A stretch of DNA of 64,000 nt from Tupaia tana (GCA_026018925.1 JAKSZU010000007.1:94153501-94217500); one strand, 5' to 3'. Shown: positions 10,018-19,322, counted from the first letter of the stretch. Made by a program: numbers and translations. Notes: generated by a model from the letters alone, not told the origin.

Positions 10018-10214
10018 GGGGCCGGCAGAGGGCATGGTGGCTAAGGGCGTTGGACTCCCATATAGCCGACCATGGTTTGAGTCCCAGACCTGGTGGCTTG
10101 CCTTCTCACTTTCTCTTTCTCTCCCTCTCTCTCTCTCTCTAGCTCTGTTCCTCTCTGGTCAAATTAAAATAAGTAAGTGAATAAATAAAGTTAAATAAAA
10201 TAATTTTTTTAAAG
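10018..10214 (+). mobile_element. Short-form tRNA-SINE
   Basis: Head GGGGCCGGCAGAGGGCATGG, B box GGTTTGAGTCCC, then GCCTTCTCACTTTCTC, CTGGTCAAATTAAAATAAG and AAAGTTAAATAAAATAA. Target duplication GAAAAGCTACCTAT on both sides. Confidence 0.92.
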
Positions 10215-10469
10215 AAAAGCTACCTATGGTAGGATCTGGGTCTTTCAGTAGAAGTGTTTAGGACAAGGAGCTGGATTTTCATCCATTGTGTGCTCGGCTC
10301 GCACTGCTCTGAATAGTGTGGGGGCCGGGGGTGTAGGAAACCAGACGTGGCCCTGGGGAAGCTTTACAGCCCAGCAGGGAAGCAAAGTTCAGTGCTATGG
10401 ATGAAGTCCAGGAAGTGTTCTAGGACTCTTGAAGCAAGAATATCAGGAGGGCCTCTTAGAAGAGATGCC

Positions 10470-10700
10470 GTGGGGCCAGCAGGTGGCATGGTAGTGAGAG
10501 CGCTGGGCTCCACACGGCCGACCCAAACCAGGAGCCTAAACCTCACGCCAGGTGCATGTGCGTGCATGCCCAAAATCCCAGGAGGAGAGCGGAGAAGGGA
10601 TTGCAGTGTGGCCATCGCTCGCGTGGGGTGATTTCTCACTTTCTCTCTTACCGTCTCTTCCTCTCTGATGAGCACATGCGCCCTGTAGCAAAAACCTAGA
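10470..10700 (+). mobile_element. Middle-aged long tRNA-SINE lacking a normal B box
   Basis: Head GGGGCCAGCAGGTGGCATGG, then GGGCTCCACACGGCCGACCC runs straight into CCAAACCAGGAGCC; the GGTTCGAGTCC element is missing or scrambled. The body and the CATGCGCCCTGTAGCAAAAACC module are intact. Confidence 0.88.
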
Positions 10701-10702
10701 CT

Positions 10703-10946
10703 TTTTTTGTTGGGGAGAGATTTTTGCTAGAGGGCGCATGCGCTTGCCAGAAAGACAGACAGAAAGCAAGAAATCACCCCCCGGGGGGGATGGCCAGCCG
10801 CAGTCCCTTCTCCTCCATTCTCCTCTCTAGATCTCGGGCACGCACGCACACCCAGCGTGAGTTTAAGCCACCGGGTCCGGGACTTGAACTGTGGTTGACT
10901 ACATGGGAGTCCAGTGTCATAGCCATTATGCAAACTGCTGGTCCCC
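10703..10946 (-). mobile_element. Young long tRNA-SINE, antisense, forming an inverted pair
   Basis: Antisense of the young pattern: TTTTTGCTAGAGGGCGCATG, AGAAATCACCCCCC, CCACCGGGTCCGGGACTTG and GCAAACTGCTGGTCCC. It lies in the tail of the sense SINE at 10470; a target repeat close to AAAACCTAGACT/AAAACCTAAAAT flanks it. Confidence 0.9.
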
Positions 10947-10957
10947 AAAACCTAAAA

Positions 10958-10995
10958 TTAAAAAGAAGAAGGAGGAGGAGGAGGAGGAGGAGGAG
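10958..10995 (+). repeat. (GGA)n simple repeat
   Basis: GAAGAAGGAGGAGGAGG-type trinucleotide run at the A-rich end of the host SINE; presumably grown from its tail. Confidence 0.9.
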
Positions 10996-11700
10996 AGACG
11001 AGCCTTGGGAGGGTGGTGTGCATCCTCGGAAGTGTAGGTGCTCACTAGTGGCCTCATCTCGTCCACGGGGGCCAAGTGGGGACATGCACTGGGGAAAGGA
11101 AGAGCTAGGTCTCCCGCTCGCTAACTTTCTCCTGCCAGCCTTTCCCGGGACACAACACCGAGGTCCTGCTCTGGCATCTCCCAGACGCCCAGGATCACAG
11201 CGTACCTAAGGTGGAAGAGTCCACAGAGATCATGGGGTCCAGTGCCCTCATCCTACAGAAGAGGAATCGAGCCCGCGAAGGGCCAGGTCTTGCCCCCAAG
11301 GCCGCCTGGTTATCCAGGCCGGGACCCAGCTGGCCTCACCTTCAAGGACGGGCTTGGCTCTGATGCCGTTTCTCCTCAGGGTGCCCTCCCGGGAGCAAGG
11401 AGCCCACCACAGCAGCCCCCAACCCCAAGTCCTGCTCTGGGCCTCCTTGCTCCTCTGCCTGGCTGTCTCCCCTGAGCACGGACAAGTGATGGTGCCGCTC
11501 GGGCTTACTGCGGGCTGGAAAACCCTGCACCCGCCTGGGTCCTGCCCTTAGCCATCCTGGGTGGGTCTGCCACTCAGATTCATCCTGAAATAACCAAACG
11601 CAGCTTCTACTGGCCTCTCCCTCCACATGGGTAAGCAAGAAAGCACCCTCTCTGCCTGGCCTACCCAACAGTGTCCTCTCTTGGAATAACCGACTGTGTA
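10996..11700. other. Unique GC-rich sequence with a MIR trace
   Basis: 11230-11345 (GGGGTCCAGTGCCCTCATCC, ACAGAAGAGGAATCGAGCC, CCAGGCCGGGACCCAGC) is likely antisense MIR. The remainder is unrecognised. Confidence 0.5.
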
Positions 11701-11925
11701 ATGACCAAAGACACATTATAGTCAGGCAGACTGGGTTCGAATCCCTTCTCCACCTCTTACGAACTGTCTGACCTTAGGTAAATTACACGGTATTTCCATA
11801 CCTTCTTTTCCTAATCTACAAAACGATTATATATAATCCTTGGGGATGTTATGAGGATTAAATGAAGTAATGTATCTGAAGTGCTTAGTGCTGTAGCATA
11901 ACTTTAAGTCACTAGCCCGTCAGCC
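11700..11925 (+). mobile_element. MIR SINE, sense, nearly complete
   Basis: Follows the sense MIR order: GGCAGACTGGGTTCGAATCC (B box), CTGACCTTAGGTAAATTAC, CTTTTCCTAATCTACAAAAC, TTATGAGGATTAAATGAAGT, AGTGCTTAGTGCTGTAGC. Confidence 0.93.
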
Positions 11926-12014
11926 TCATGAGGCCAAGTAGGGACTGAGTCTGCTGGTCCACCCTCAGTCCCCAGGCCCTAGTGAAGAGCTCAGGCTCTA
12001 AAGAGGTTCCGTAA

Positions 12015-12265
12015 AGGGCCAGCCAGTGGCACAGTAGCCAAGGTGGCTGGATCCCGCATGGCAGACTGTGAGGTTCGAGTCCCGGACCCCGTGGCTTGAA
12101 AACCATGCTGGGCACGCATGCATCATGCCCAAATCCCAAAGGGAGAGAGGAACAGGAGAGAAACTGCAGTCTGACCGTCTCCCACGGGGACTCTCTCTCC
12201 AGTGAGCACATGCACCCTCTGACAAATTACAAAAAAAAAAACAAAACAACAAAAAAGAACATCAA
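12015..12265 (+). mobile_element. Old long tRNA-SINE
   Basis: Head GGGCCAGCCAGTGGCACAG, GCTGGATCCCGCATGGC, B box GGTTCGAGTCCCGG, body TGCCCAAATCCCAAAGGG and tail module GTGAGCACATGCACCCTCTG followed by an A/AAC tail. Confidence 0.9.
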
Positions 12266-12269
12266 TAAA

Positions 12270-13200
12270 ATACTATCAGTGAATGAATAAGTGAAGATGC
12301 TAGCTCAAATGAGCAAGTCAATGCTGTGGCTATTGTGTCTTACACTTCCCACCGAAGGCTCGCCCGCGGAAGAAAGGGGGTGGGGTCTCGTGCCTCCGGG
12401 AGGGTGCTGCACCAAGTGCTCTTTAACCCTCCAACCAAAGACAACCGAGTCTACCAGCTGGGGGAGAGAACTTTCATTGCATCAGTGAACTCTCCGCACC
12501 CTAAGGCACACTGAGAGTCAACACTGAGTGGAGACTAGCACTCAGGGCCGTTACTGGTGCTCTGAGGCCTCTCGCAGTGGAGACTGGAGACAAGGTCAGA
12601 GCCCAGCCTGGGTGAGCAAGGCCATGGAGACCCCCTCTGCATGAAGCCGAGACCCCCGAAAGCCACACACTGGTGTCCAGGCGAACCAGTGCGGAACTAC
12701 CCTCCTCTGCCCCCAGGGGTTACAGGCAAACCGCTTATACTAAACGTTGGCAACCAACAGAGGGGGTGGAAAAGCCTCCCTCAGAACCAGTAGCTAAAGC
12801 CAACCCCAATAAGAAAGTTTGCAGCCTGAATTCACGCTACTTGGGTGGTCCAAAAATACCAAGCCAAAAAGGTAGTTAAAAGTGGTCCCAAATCAGGACC
12901 TCAGACTCCCAGCAAAAGTCACACAGATCCCCTCTGAGGGAATCCACCTTCGGCCCCGTCCCCAACGCTGCCAGAGGTGAGGTCCTGCTCTACCCCCGTC
13001 GGCCCACAGTCACAGTTTCAAACACGAAGGTGGCCCGGGACCGTGAGAGGAGTGGGCAGAAGCAGTAGGTCGCAGGGTCACACTCACAGACACCTCGGAC
13101 CAGGGATCTTCAGACAGAATTTACATTCATCGTGGTATCTAATGACACTGTTACAGGGGCAGTAGAACTCTGAGTAAAGGGAGAGGTTCTGTAAAAGGTG
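12270..13200. other. Unassigned sequence, possibly part of an old retroelement
   Basis: Stop-rich mixture with A-rich stretches such as GCCAAAAAGGTAGTTAAAAG. It could be decayed LTR or L1 5' sequence, but I recognise no family and no gene. Confidence 0.3.
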
Positions 13201-13325
13201 ACTTGTTGGATTCTTTAAAAGACTCCTAGTTAAGTTTGAATTTCAGATAAATAATGAAGAGTTATTTTAGTATAAGTATATCCCACATAATATTTGGAAC
13301 ATATTAATATTTAAAAGGTGTTGTT
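13200..13325. mobile_element. Ancient repeat fragment, family not named
   Basis: AAGTTTGAATTTCAGATAAA followed by TTTTAGTATAAGTATATCCC resembles a recurrent old mammalian repeat motif. I could not assign it to a family with certainty. Confidence 0.45.
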
Positions 13326-13574
13326 GGGGCCAGCAGGTGGCATAGTGGTTGATGTGCCGGACTCCCACATAGTCAACATGGTTCGAGTCCTAGATTCAGC
13401 AGCTTGAAACTCACACCAGGCGTGCGTGTGTGAGTGCTCAAAGTTCCGAGAGGAGAATGGAGGAGGAGGAACTGCATCATTGCCATTCCCCCCTCCAAGA
13501 TGATTTCTCACTTTCTGTCTGTCTGGCAAGTACACGTGCCCTGTAGCAAAAATCTCTCAAGAACAACAACAAAA

Positions 13575-13575
<1 letters not shown>
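13326..13575 (+). mobile_element. Middle-aged long tRNA-SINE
   Basis: GGGGCCAGCAGGTGGCATAG, B box GGTTCGAGTCC, body TCCGAGAGGAGAATGGAGG, tail module GTACACGTGCCCTGTAGC. The TC tract is very short. Followed by a dinucleotide repeat. Confidence 0.9.

Positions 13576-13603
<28 letters not shown>
13573..13603 (+). repeat. (TG)n microsatellite
   Basis: About 14 TG units in the SINE tail region. Confidence 0.95.
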
Positions 13604-13608
<5 letters not shown>

Positions 13609-14080
13609 GTTTCTCTGAAATGCACATTAGCAGAGCAGCCTGTATACCTTATACCTAAACACATCATAGTGAGACTGCAGAGCACCAGAGAAGGAGACGT
13701 TAGTAAAAGCAGTCATGGAGAGGACACGGTGGCTCTGAGTTTGTGACAGTGGGACCAACTTCACGACAGCAACATCAAAGGCCAGGCTCAGTGGGAAACT
13801 GTCCCAGGTGTCAGAAAGAACATAACTGTGTACTGCATCTAGGAAAAATATCTTTTCAAATGAGACAAAAAGTTTTGCAAACAAACAAAAACTGAACAAG
13901 AATGCTATAAACAGATCCTCATTTTTAAAACAATGCTGAGGACTCCTTCGGCACAAGGAGAGAGCTCCAGGGGAAGCCGGGAAGCAAGAAGGACTGGAAA
14001 CCGAAGGCCAGCATGTGGGTAAATGGCACAGCGCCGACTGTCCAAACCTTAGCACCACACAGGGCTGAAAACCGGAGTAG
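13604..14080. other. Unassigned sequence
   Basis: No gene or repeat family that I can name. Includes AAACAAACAAAAACTGAAC near 13878. Confidence 0.35.
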
Positions 14081-14575
14081 GGCGGGCTGTGCAGCCTGGT
14101 GGCTAAGGCAGCTGGATCCCACATGGCCCTGGGCCCAGCAGTTTGAGAGCCACGGCAGGTGCCCACGCCTGTGTGCCCAACATCCTGGAAGGAAGGCGAG
14201 ATGGAGAGCGGATTGGCGATGTTACCATTCCCCACAGGGGAATGCCAGTCCCTGGGGGTGATCTCTCACTTTTCCTCTCTCTCTCACTCTCTCTGTGATC
14301 TCTCACTTTTCCTCTCTCTCTCACTCTCTCTGTGATCTCTCACTTTTCCTCTCTCTCTCACTCTCTCTGTGATCTCTCAGTTTTCCTCTCTCTCTCACTC
14401 TCTCTGTGATCTCTCACTTTTCCTCTCTCTCTCACTCTCTCTGTGATCTCTCACTTTTCCTCTCTCTCTCACTCTCTCTGTGATCTCTCACTTTTCCTCT
14501 CTCTCTCACTCTCTCTGTTTCTGCCCAGTGCACACACATGCCCATTGTCAAAAACCTAAAAACGAAATAAAATAG
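14081..14575 (+). mobile_element. Old long tRNA-SINE expanded by an internal minisatellite
   Basis: Head GGCTGTGCAGCCTGGTGGC, GCTGGATCCCACATGGCC, body TGTGCCCAACATCCTGG and tail module AGTGCACACACATGCCC. The region that should be a single TC tract is replaced by seven 37-bp tandem units, making the element nearly twice the normal length. Confidence 0.9.
14258..14516 (+). repeat. 37-bp x 7 minisatellite inside a SINE
   Basis: Seven exact-length units starting at 14258, 14295, 14332, 14369, 14406, 14443 and 14480, each with GTGATCTCTCACTTTTCC plus a TC-rich remainder. By eye the only clear difference is in unit 4 (CAG for CAC). Near identity implies a recent expansion. Confidence 0.97.
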
Positions 14576-14957
14576 GTATGTTCCCATTTCTGGCATAATG
14601 ACTAAAAGGTTAATAAAAAAGTATATAACTTTCAAAAGATGATTAGGATGGAATTACAAAAGTAATGATTTCCCACAAATGCCTGGGAAAAACAGGTGGG
14701 GGAAAGAAAGACAAAGCGGAAAGCAAACAAAACAAAGTCCAAACAGGTCAGGTGGTCTAAAGTAACAGTCACTGTGGGCAGGTTTTTAAACCGGAGAAGT
14801 ACCGCGTTTAGTCACAGCTCAAACATAAGTACCCAGAGGATTAAGAGTAAAAGAATAAAGATATTCTGGCCAAATACTAGCAAAATAAGAAGCTGAGTAC
14901 TTACTTTAATATCAGAAAAACAGAGTTTAACACAAAAGTGTGATCAAGGCTAACAGG
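14576..14957. other. A-rich sequence, possibly L1-derived
   Basis: A-rich plus strand with L1-like texture (AGAATAAAGATATTCTGGCC). Not aligned to any specific L1 region; low confidence. Confidence 0.35.
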
Positions 14958-15795
14958 AGGGCCGGCCTCATGGTGCAGCGATTAAGTGCAGAGCTAGGAA
15001 ACTGGGTCCCATTTGGCCAACCGTGGTTTGAGTCACAGCCCTGGCAGCTTGAAAAACATGCTGGGAACGTGTGGCGAACGTGTGAGTGTGAGAGAGAGAG
15101 AGAGTGTGAATGTGCGTGTGAGAGTGTATGTGTGTGTGAGTGTATGTGTGAGTGTATGTGTGAATGTATGTGCATGAGTGTGTGTGAGTGTATGTGTGTA
15201 TGTGTGTGAGAGAGTGTATGTGTGTGAGTGAGTGTATGTGTGTATGTGTGTGAGTGTGTGTGTGTATGTGTGTGAGAGAGTGTATGTGTGTGAGTGAGTG
15301 TATGTGTGTATGTGTGTGAGTGTGTGTGAGTGTATGTATGTATGTGTGTGAGAGAGTGTATGTGTGTGAGTGTATGTGTGTATGTGTGTGAGAGAGTGTA
15401 TGTGTGTGTGTGAGTGTATGTATGTATCTGTGTGAGACAGTGTATGTGTGTGAGTGAGTGTATGTGTGTATGTGTGTGAGAGAGTGTATGTGTGTGAGTG
15501 TGTGTGAGTGTATGTATGTATGTGTGTGAGAGAGTATATGTGTGTGAGTGTGTGTGTGTGTATGTGAGTGTGTGTGTGTGTGTATGTGAGTGTATGTGTG
15601 TGAGAGTGTGTGTGAGAGAGTGTGTGTGAGAGTGTGAGTGTGAATGTGTGTGAGTGTGTGCGTCCAAACCCCGGAGCAGATGGAGGAAGCCGTGCCCCAT
15701 TGGGGGTTTCGTGCATGCTCTTGCTCTCTCTCTTTCTCTCTGCAAGAGCAGAGATCTCACAAAAGAAGGAAAGAAGGAAGGAAGGAAGAAGAGAG
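14958..15795 (+). mobile_element. Old long tRNA-SINE expanded by a GT-rich array
   Basis: Head GAGGGCCGGCCTCATGGTGC, B box GGTTTGAGTCAC, GCTTGAAAAACATGCTGGG. The normally short GTGTGTGCGTG segment of the body is replaced by about 600 bp of GT-rich repeat, after which the body resumes (GCGTCCAAACCCC) and ends in a (GAAG)n/(GA)n tail. Confidence 0.88.
15070..15662 (+). repeat. Compound GT-rich minisatellite (~600 bp)
   Basis: Alternating TGTGTATGTGTGTGAG-type blocks with interspersed GAGAGAGTGTATG. Higher-order units of roughly 26-60 bp recur. It produces long spurious Thr/His-rich frames on the minus strand. Long alternating purine-pyrimidine tracts can adopt Z-DNA. Confidence 0.95.
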
Positions 15796-15812
15796 AGAGA
15801 GGAGAAAGGGGA
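15767..15812 (+). repeat. (GAAG)n/(GA)n simple repeat
   Basis: AAGGAAAGAAGGAAGGAAGG followed by GAGAGAGAGAGG; the tail of the preceding SINE. Confidence 0.9.
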
Positions 15813-15825
15813 GGCCACCAAGGTC

Positions 15826-16075
15826 ACCAGCCAGGGCCATGGTGGTTAAGGTGCTGGACCCCACATGGCCGACACAGTTCACATCCTGGACCCAGTGGCT
15901 TTGAAAACATGCTGGGCACATGTATGCACATGCCCCAAGTCCCAAAAGGAGGAAAACATGAAGGAGAAGGGATTGTCCTCCATGGGGAGTGCTCTCTCGC
16001 TTTCTCTCTCTTTCTCTCTCTTTCTCTCTTCTCCAGGAAGCGCACAAGCTCTATAGTAACTAAAATTAAAACTGA
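15826..16075 (+). mobile_element. Long tRNA-SINE
   Basis: Head CCATGGTGGTTAAGGTGC, GACCCCACATGGCCGACAC, B box ACAGTTCACATCCTGG (degenerate), body CCCCAAGTCCCAAAAGG, tail module AAGCGCACAAGCTCTATAG. Confidence 0.87.
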
Positions 16076-16157
16076 CAATAGAGGCATTGTCTCATGCAGG
16101 GGATAGCATGCTACTAGTCCCATGCACAGTCACCTGTTTTTATAGTTAAAAGATTTA

Positions 16158-16362
16158 CTGGGCGGGCCATCAGGTAGTGTAGTGGCTAAGGGCACTGGAC
16201 CCCCACATGGTCGACCACGGTTCGAATCCCGGACCTGGCAGCTTGCTTTCTCACTTTCCCCCCTTTTCTCTAAGTTTGTCCCTCTCTGGTCAAATTAAAA
16301 TAAATAAATAAATAAATATAAATAAATAAATAAGGTTGAATAAAATAATCCTTAAAAAAAAT
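16158..16362 (+). mobile_element. Short-form tRNA-SINE
   Basis: GGGCGGGCCATCAGGTAGTG, perfect B box GGTTCGAATCC, CAGCTTGCTTTCTCAC, CTGGTCAAATTAAAATAAAT and an extended (AAAT)n tail. Confidence 0.93.
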
Positions 16363-16367
16363 TTATT

Positions 16368-16632
16368 GGGGGACCAGCAGTTAGCGTAATGGCTTTGTCG
16401 CTGGACTCCCACATAGTCGACCGCGGTTCGAGTCCCGGACCCGGTGGCTTAAACTCACGCCAGGCGCGTGTGCGTGTGTGCCCAAGATCCCGAGAGGAGA
16501 ATGGAGGAGAAGAGATTGCGGCATGGCCATCCCCCCTGGGGGGTGATTTCTCGCTTTCTATCTCTCTGTCTCTGTCTGTCTGGCGAGCGCACGCGCCCTA
16601 TAGCAAAAGCCTCTCCAAAAAAAAAAAAAAAT
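16368..16632 (+). mobile_element. Young long tRNA-SINE
   Basis: GGGACCAGCAGTTAGCGTAA, B box GGTTCGAGTCC, CCCAAGATCCCGAGAGGAG, GCGCACGCGCCCTATAGC, A-tail. Flanked by the target repeat AAATTTATTGG. Inserted into an old hAT fragment. Confidence 0.94.
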
Positions 16633-16780
16633 TTATTGGAACATAACCAGTCCCACTGGTTTAAGTATGGCTGGCTTTGGGCTATAGCAGTAGAACTGAG
16701 TAGTTGCCATGGAGACTGAATGACTCAAAAGCCAGAAGTATCTGGCCCTTTAGAAAGAGTTTGCCTACCCCTGATCTAGT
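16633..16780 (-). mobile_element. hAT (Charlie-type) DNA transposon fragment
   Basis: ATTTATTGGAACATAACCAG ... GAGTAGTTGCCATGGAGACT ... AGTATCTGGCCCTTTAGAAA then GAGTTTGCCTACCCCTG; the end is a degraded inverted terminal repeat of the CAGGGGTCGGCAAAC type in antisense. Confidence 0.75.
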
Positions 16781-16818
16781 GGGTAGGAGAGGCATGAGGT
16801 TCTTCAAAAAGTTCATGG

Positions 16819-17001
16819 AGGGGCTGGTAGGTGGCCTGGTGGTTAAGGTGGCTGGACTCCCACATGGCTGACACAGTTCAAGTCCTGGACCTGGCAGCTT
16901 GCTTTCTCACTTTCCTTCTCTGTCTCTCTCAAGTCAACTTAAAAATAAATTAATTAATTAAATAATGACAATGAATGAAATTAAATAAAAATTAATTATT
17001 T
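16819..17001 (+). mobile_element. Short-form tRNA-SINE
   Basis: GGGGCTGGTAGGTGGCCTGG, B box CAGTTCAAGTCCTGG, GCTTGCTTTCTCACTTTCC, AATTAATTAAATAATG tail. Its target is the palindromic repeat (AAAGTTCATGG on both sides of the pair). It carries the next SINE in its tail. Confidence 0.9.
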
Positions 17002-17292
17002 GGGATCAGCAGATGACATAACGGCTACGTCACTGGACTCCCATGTAGTTGACCATGGTTCAAGTCCTGGACCTGGTGGCTTAAACTCAAGCTGGGTGCA
17101 CATGTGTGTGTGCCCAAGATCCCGAGAGGAGAACCTCCGGAGGAGAAGGGATTGCAGCGTGGCTATCCCCCCGGGGGGTGATTTCTCATTTTCTGTCTCT
17201 CTGTCTCTCTGTCTTTCTGGCGAGTGCACATGCCCTATGGCAAAAACCTCTCCAAAAATAATAATGATAATAATAATAAAATTAAAAACAAT
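17002..17292 (+). mobile_element. Young long tRNA-SINE nested in a short-form SINE
   Basis: GGGATCAGCAGATGACATAAC, B box GGTTCAAGTCC, GATCCCGAGAGGAGAA with a small local insertion near 17135, TC tract, GCCCTATGGCAAAAACC, then (AAT)n tail. Short target repeat AATTATTT. Confidence 0.9.
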
Positions 17293-17415
17293 TATTTTTT
17301 AAAGTTCATGGAAAATGCATATTATTACAAAGCTATCTAGGGATTTCAAAAATTTTTGCACCAAAATGAACCCACACTTTAATCCTATTTTTCAGCCACT
17401 TCCTGAAGTCCCTCC

Positions 17416-17595
17416 TGTTTTCACGGATGGCAGAGCCTCCCTCACACCTGGGGAACCACCACTGGTCTCTGCAGACTTGAGGTAAAGGAGGAAGAGCACC
17501 AAGACAGAGACGCCCAAACAGAAATCACAACACGAAATTAGAAAATATTAGGAATTGAATTATAATGAAATATTCCTCAGGAAAACGTGTGAGAT
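17416..17595. other. Unassigned sequence
   Basis: A-rich at 17520-17590; no family assigned. Confidence 0.35.
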
Positions 17596-17694
17596 TTGGG
17601 GCCAGTAGGTAGTGGGCGTTTAAGGCGACTTGATCCCACATGGATGACTGTGCAGCTGAGTCCTGGATCGAGCTGCTTGAAAATCACACCGTGC

Positions 17695-17726
<32 letters not shown>

Positions 17727-17859
17727 CCAAAATCCCAAGAGGAGAACGGAGGGGATGGACTTGCAGTATGGTCATCCTCTCTGGAGGAGTGAGTTCTCTC
17801 TCTCTCTCTGTGTGTGTGTGTGTCTCTGGTGAACACATGTGCCCACTGCAAACTAAAAT

Positions 17860-17860
<1 letters not shown>
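17596..17860 (+). mobile_element. Old long tRNA-SINE with degenerate B box
   Basis: GGGGCCAGTAGGTAGTGGGC, GATCCCACATGGATGACTG, CCCAAAATCCCAAGAGGAG and GAACACATGTGCCCACTGC. The GT segment is expanded to about 34 bp. Confidence 0.87.

Positions 17861-17897
<37 letters not shown>
17861..17897 (+). repeat. (GA)n microsatellite
   Basis: Around 16 GA units in the SINE tail. Confidence 0.95.
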
Positions 17898-17899
<2 letters not shown>

Positions 17900-17939
17900 T
17901 GAAAAGGAAAAACTTGGGAGATTCCTCTGTGGTGACACT

Positions 17940-18181
17940 AAGAAATAAATGTATAGCCTTACAGAGTTCTATTACAAAGAACAGAGAATGGAAACCAACA
18001 AGTTAGATAACTTCTTAAATAACTTCAGAGAAAGTAGAATGAAAGTAAAACTAAAAATAAAAATAGAAATTAATGAAATAGAGAATACACATTTTAGAGG
18101 ACCAATAAACCCAAAAGCTGATTCTTGAAAAGACCACTAAACCTGAACTGAATCATGTGAGCAAATCCAAGTTTAATTTAA
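17940..18181 (+). mobile_element. L1 ORF2 fragment (old, 5' and 3' truncated)
   Basis: A-rich strand with AGAAATTAATGAAATAGAG ... CCAATAAACCCAAAAGCTGA ... TTCTTGAAAAGACC, recognisable as L1 ORF2 upstream of the polymerase domain. Frames are broken. Confidence 0.75.
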
Positions 18182-18770
18182 TGTATTAGTTTCCTATTGC
18201 TGCTGTAAGGAATTACCCCAGATTCAGTAGCTTCACACCACACGCAGGTATTAGCACACAGCTCCGTAGGTCAGTCGTCGGACATGGGCTCGCCAGGCTC
18301 ACGCCGAGGTGCTCACAGGCCTACCCTCCTTTCTGTGGGCTCCGAGAGACTCCTTCAGGCTTGGGCGGAACTCGGGCCCTTGTGGTTGCAGGACTGAGAT
18401 CGCCTCCTGCTGGCTGTCGAGTGAGGGAGTGAGGGCTACTTCCAGCTTCAGCACGGCCCACGTGCCCGGCTCGTACCCTCTCTCCATCTTCAGAGCCGTG
18501 GACAGCAGGCTGAGTCCCTCTCATGTGTCCAGTCTCCTTCTTTCCTCTTGGCCACCTCTGACCGAGCGGTAAAGATTCTCTTCTTTTCCTTAAAAGGAAA
18601 AGGACTGTGTCATTCCATGGGCTATCTGGAATACTCTAGCTCAAGGATCCCTGATCACATCTCCAAAATCTCCTTTACCACACAAGGCAACTATTTATAG
18701 TTTCCAGAGATAAGAGCATGGACATCTCTGGAAGGAAATGGAAACTGAATAATCCTAAACCTAAAGTATT
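18182..18770. mobile_element. Old L1M-type 3' end or related ancient repeat
   Basis: Starts GTATTAGTTTCCTATTGCTG, CTGTAAGGAATTACCCCAGA, GTCAGTCGTCGGACATGGG, later AGCCGTGGACAGCAGG and TCTCCTTTACCACACAAGG. The first string is a well-known ancient mammalian repeat beginning; exact family not assigned. Confidence 0.65.
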
Positions 18771-18775
18771 AAGGA

Positions 18776-18944
18776 ATTTTAATTTAATTTATTTATTTAT
18801 TTTTAAATTTGCTATAGGGCACGTGCGCTTACCAGAGAGAGAGGGAAAATGAGAAAGCAAGCCGCCAGGTGTAGGATTTGAACCACCATCACCTATGTGA
18901 AAGCCTAGCACCTTAATCACCACGCCACCTGCCAGCCCCAAAGC
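18776..18944 (-). mobile_element. Short-form tRNA-SINE with long-form tail module, antisense
   Basis: AATTTATTTATTTATTTTTA, GCTATAGGGCACGTGCGCTT, GAGAAAGCAAGCCGCCAGG, CACGCCACCTGCCAGCCCC. It keeps the CCCTATAGC module next to a short TC tract, so it is an intermediate between long and short forms. Confidence 0.88.
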
Positions 18945-19028
18945 TATTAATTATTAAGATAATGAAGTACTGGCATGGGGATAGATGCACTGATTAATAG
19001 AATAGAGAGCTAGAAATGGTCCAGAAAT

Positions 19029-19322
19029 AGGGACCAGCAGTTGGTGTAATGGCTATGTTGCTGAACTCCCACGTAGTCAACCGCAGTTCAAGTCCCGGAT
19101 CTAGTGGCTTAAAGTCATGCCGGGTGCATGTGCATGCGTGCCCAAGATCCCGAGAGGAGAATGGAGGAGAAGGGATTGCGGTGTGGCCATCACCCCCAGG
19201 AGGTGATTTCTTGCTTTCTGTCTCTCTGTCTCTCTCTCTCTTTCTGGCGAGTGCACGCACCCTATAGCAAAAACCTCTCAAAAAAAAAAAAAAAAAAAGG
19301 AAAAGAAAAGAAAAGAAAAGGA
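19029..19322 (+). mobile_element. Young long tRNA-SINE
   Basis: GGGACCAGCAGTTGGTGTAA, B box GGTTCAAGTCCC (as CAGTTCAAGTCCC), GATCCCGAGAGGAGAATGG, CGCACCCTATAGCAAAAACC, A/AAAAG tail. Target duplication ATGGTCCAGAAATAG precedes and follows. Confidence 0.93.

Larger units (their letters stand above)
16804..17415. mobile_element. Old palindromic repeat split by two nested SINEs
   Basis: TTCAAAAAGTTCATGG at 16804 resumes at about 17302 (AAAGTTCATGGAAAATGCAT), continues GGATTTCAAAAATTTTTGCA and CCAAAATGAACC, and ends TTTTTCAGCCACTTCCTGAAG. With the SINEs removed it resembles a recurrent mammalian palindromic repeat; family not named. Confidence 0.5.

Noticed and set aside
14258-14516. CRISPR-like regular array
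   Set aside because: Units are contiguous with no spacers, pyrimidine-only in most of the unit, and lie inside a mammalian SINE.
14927-15827. Two minus-strand frames of 264-277 codons rich in Thr and His
   Set aside because: Both are translations of the GT/CA-type array in two registers, plus SINE sequence at the ends. Not a gene.
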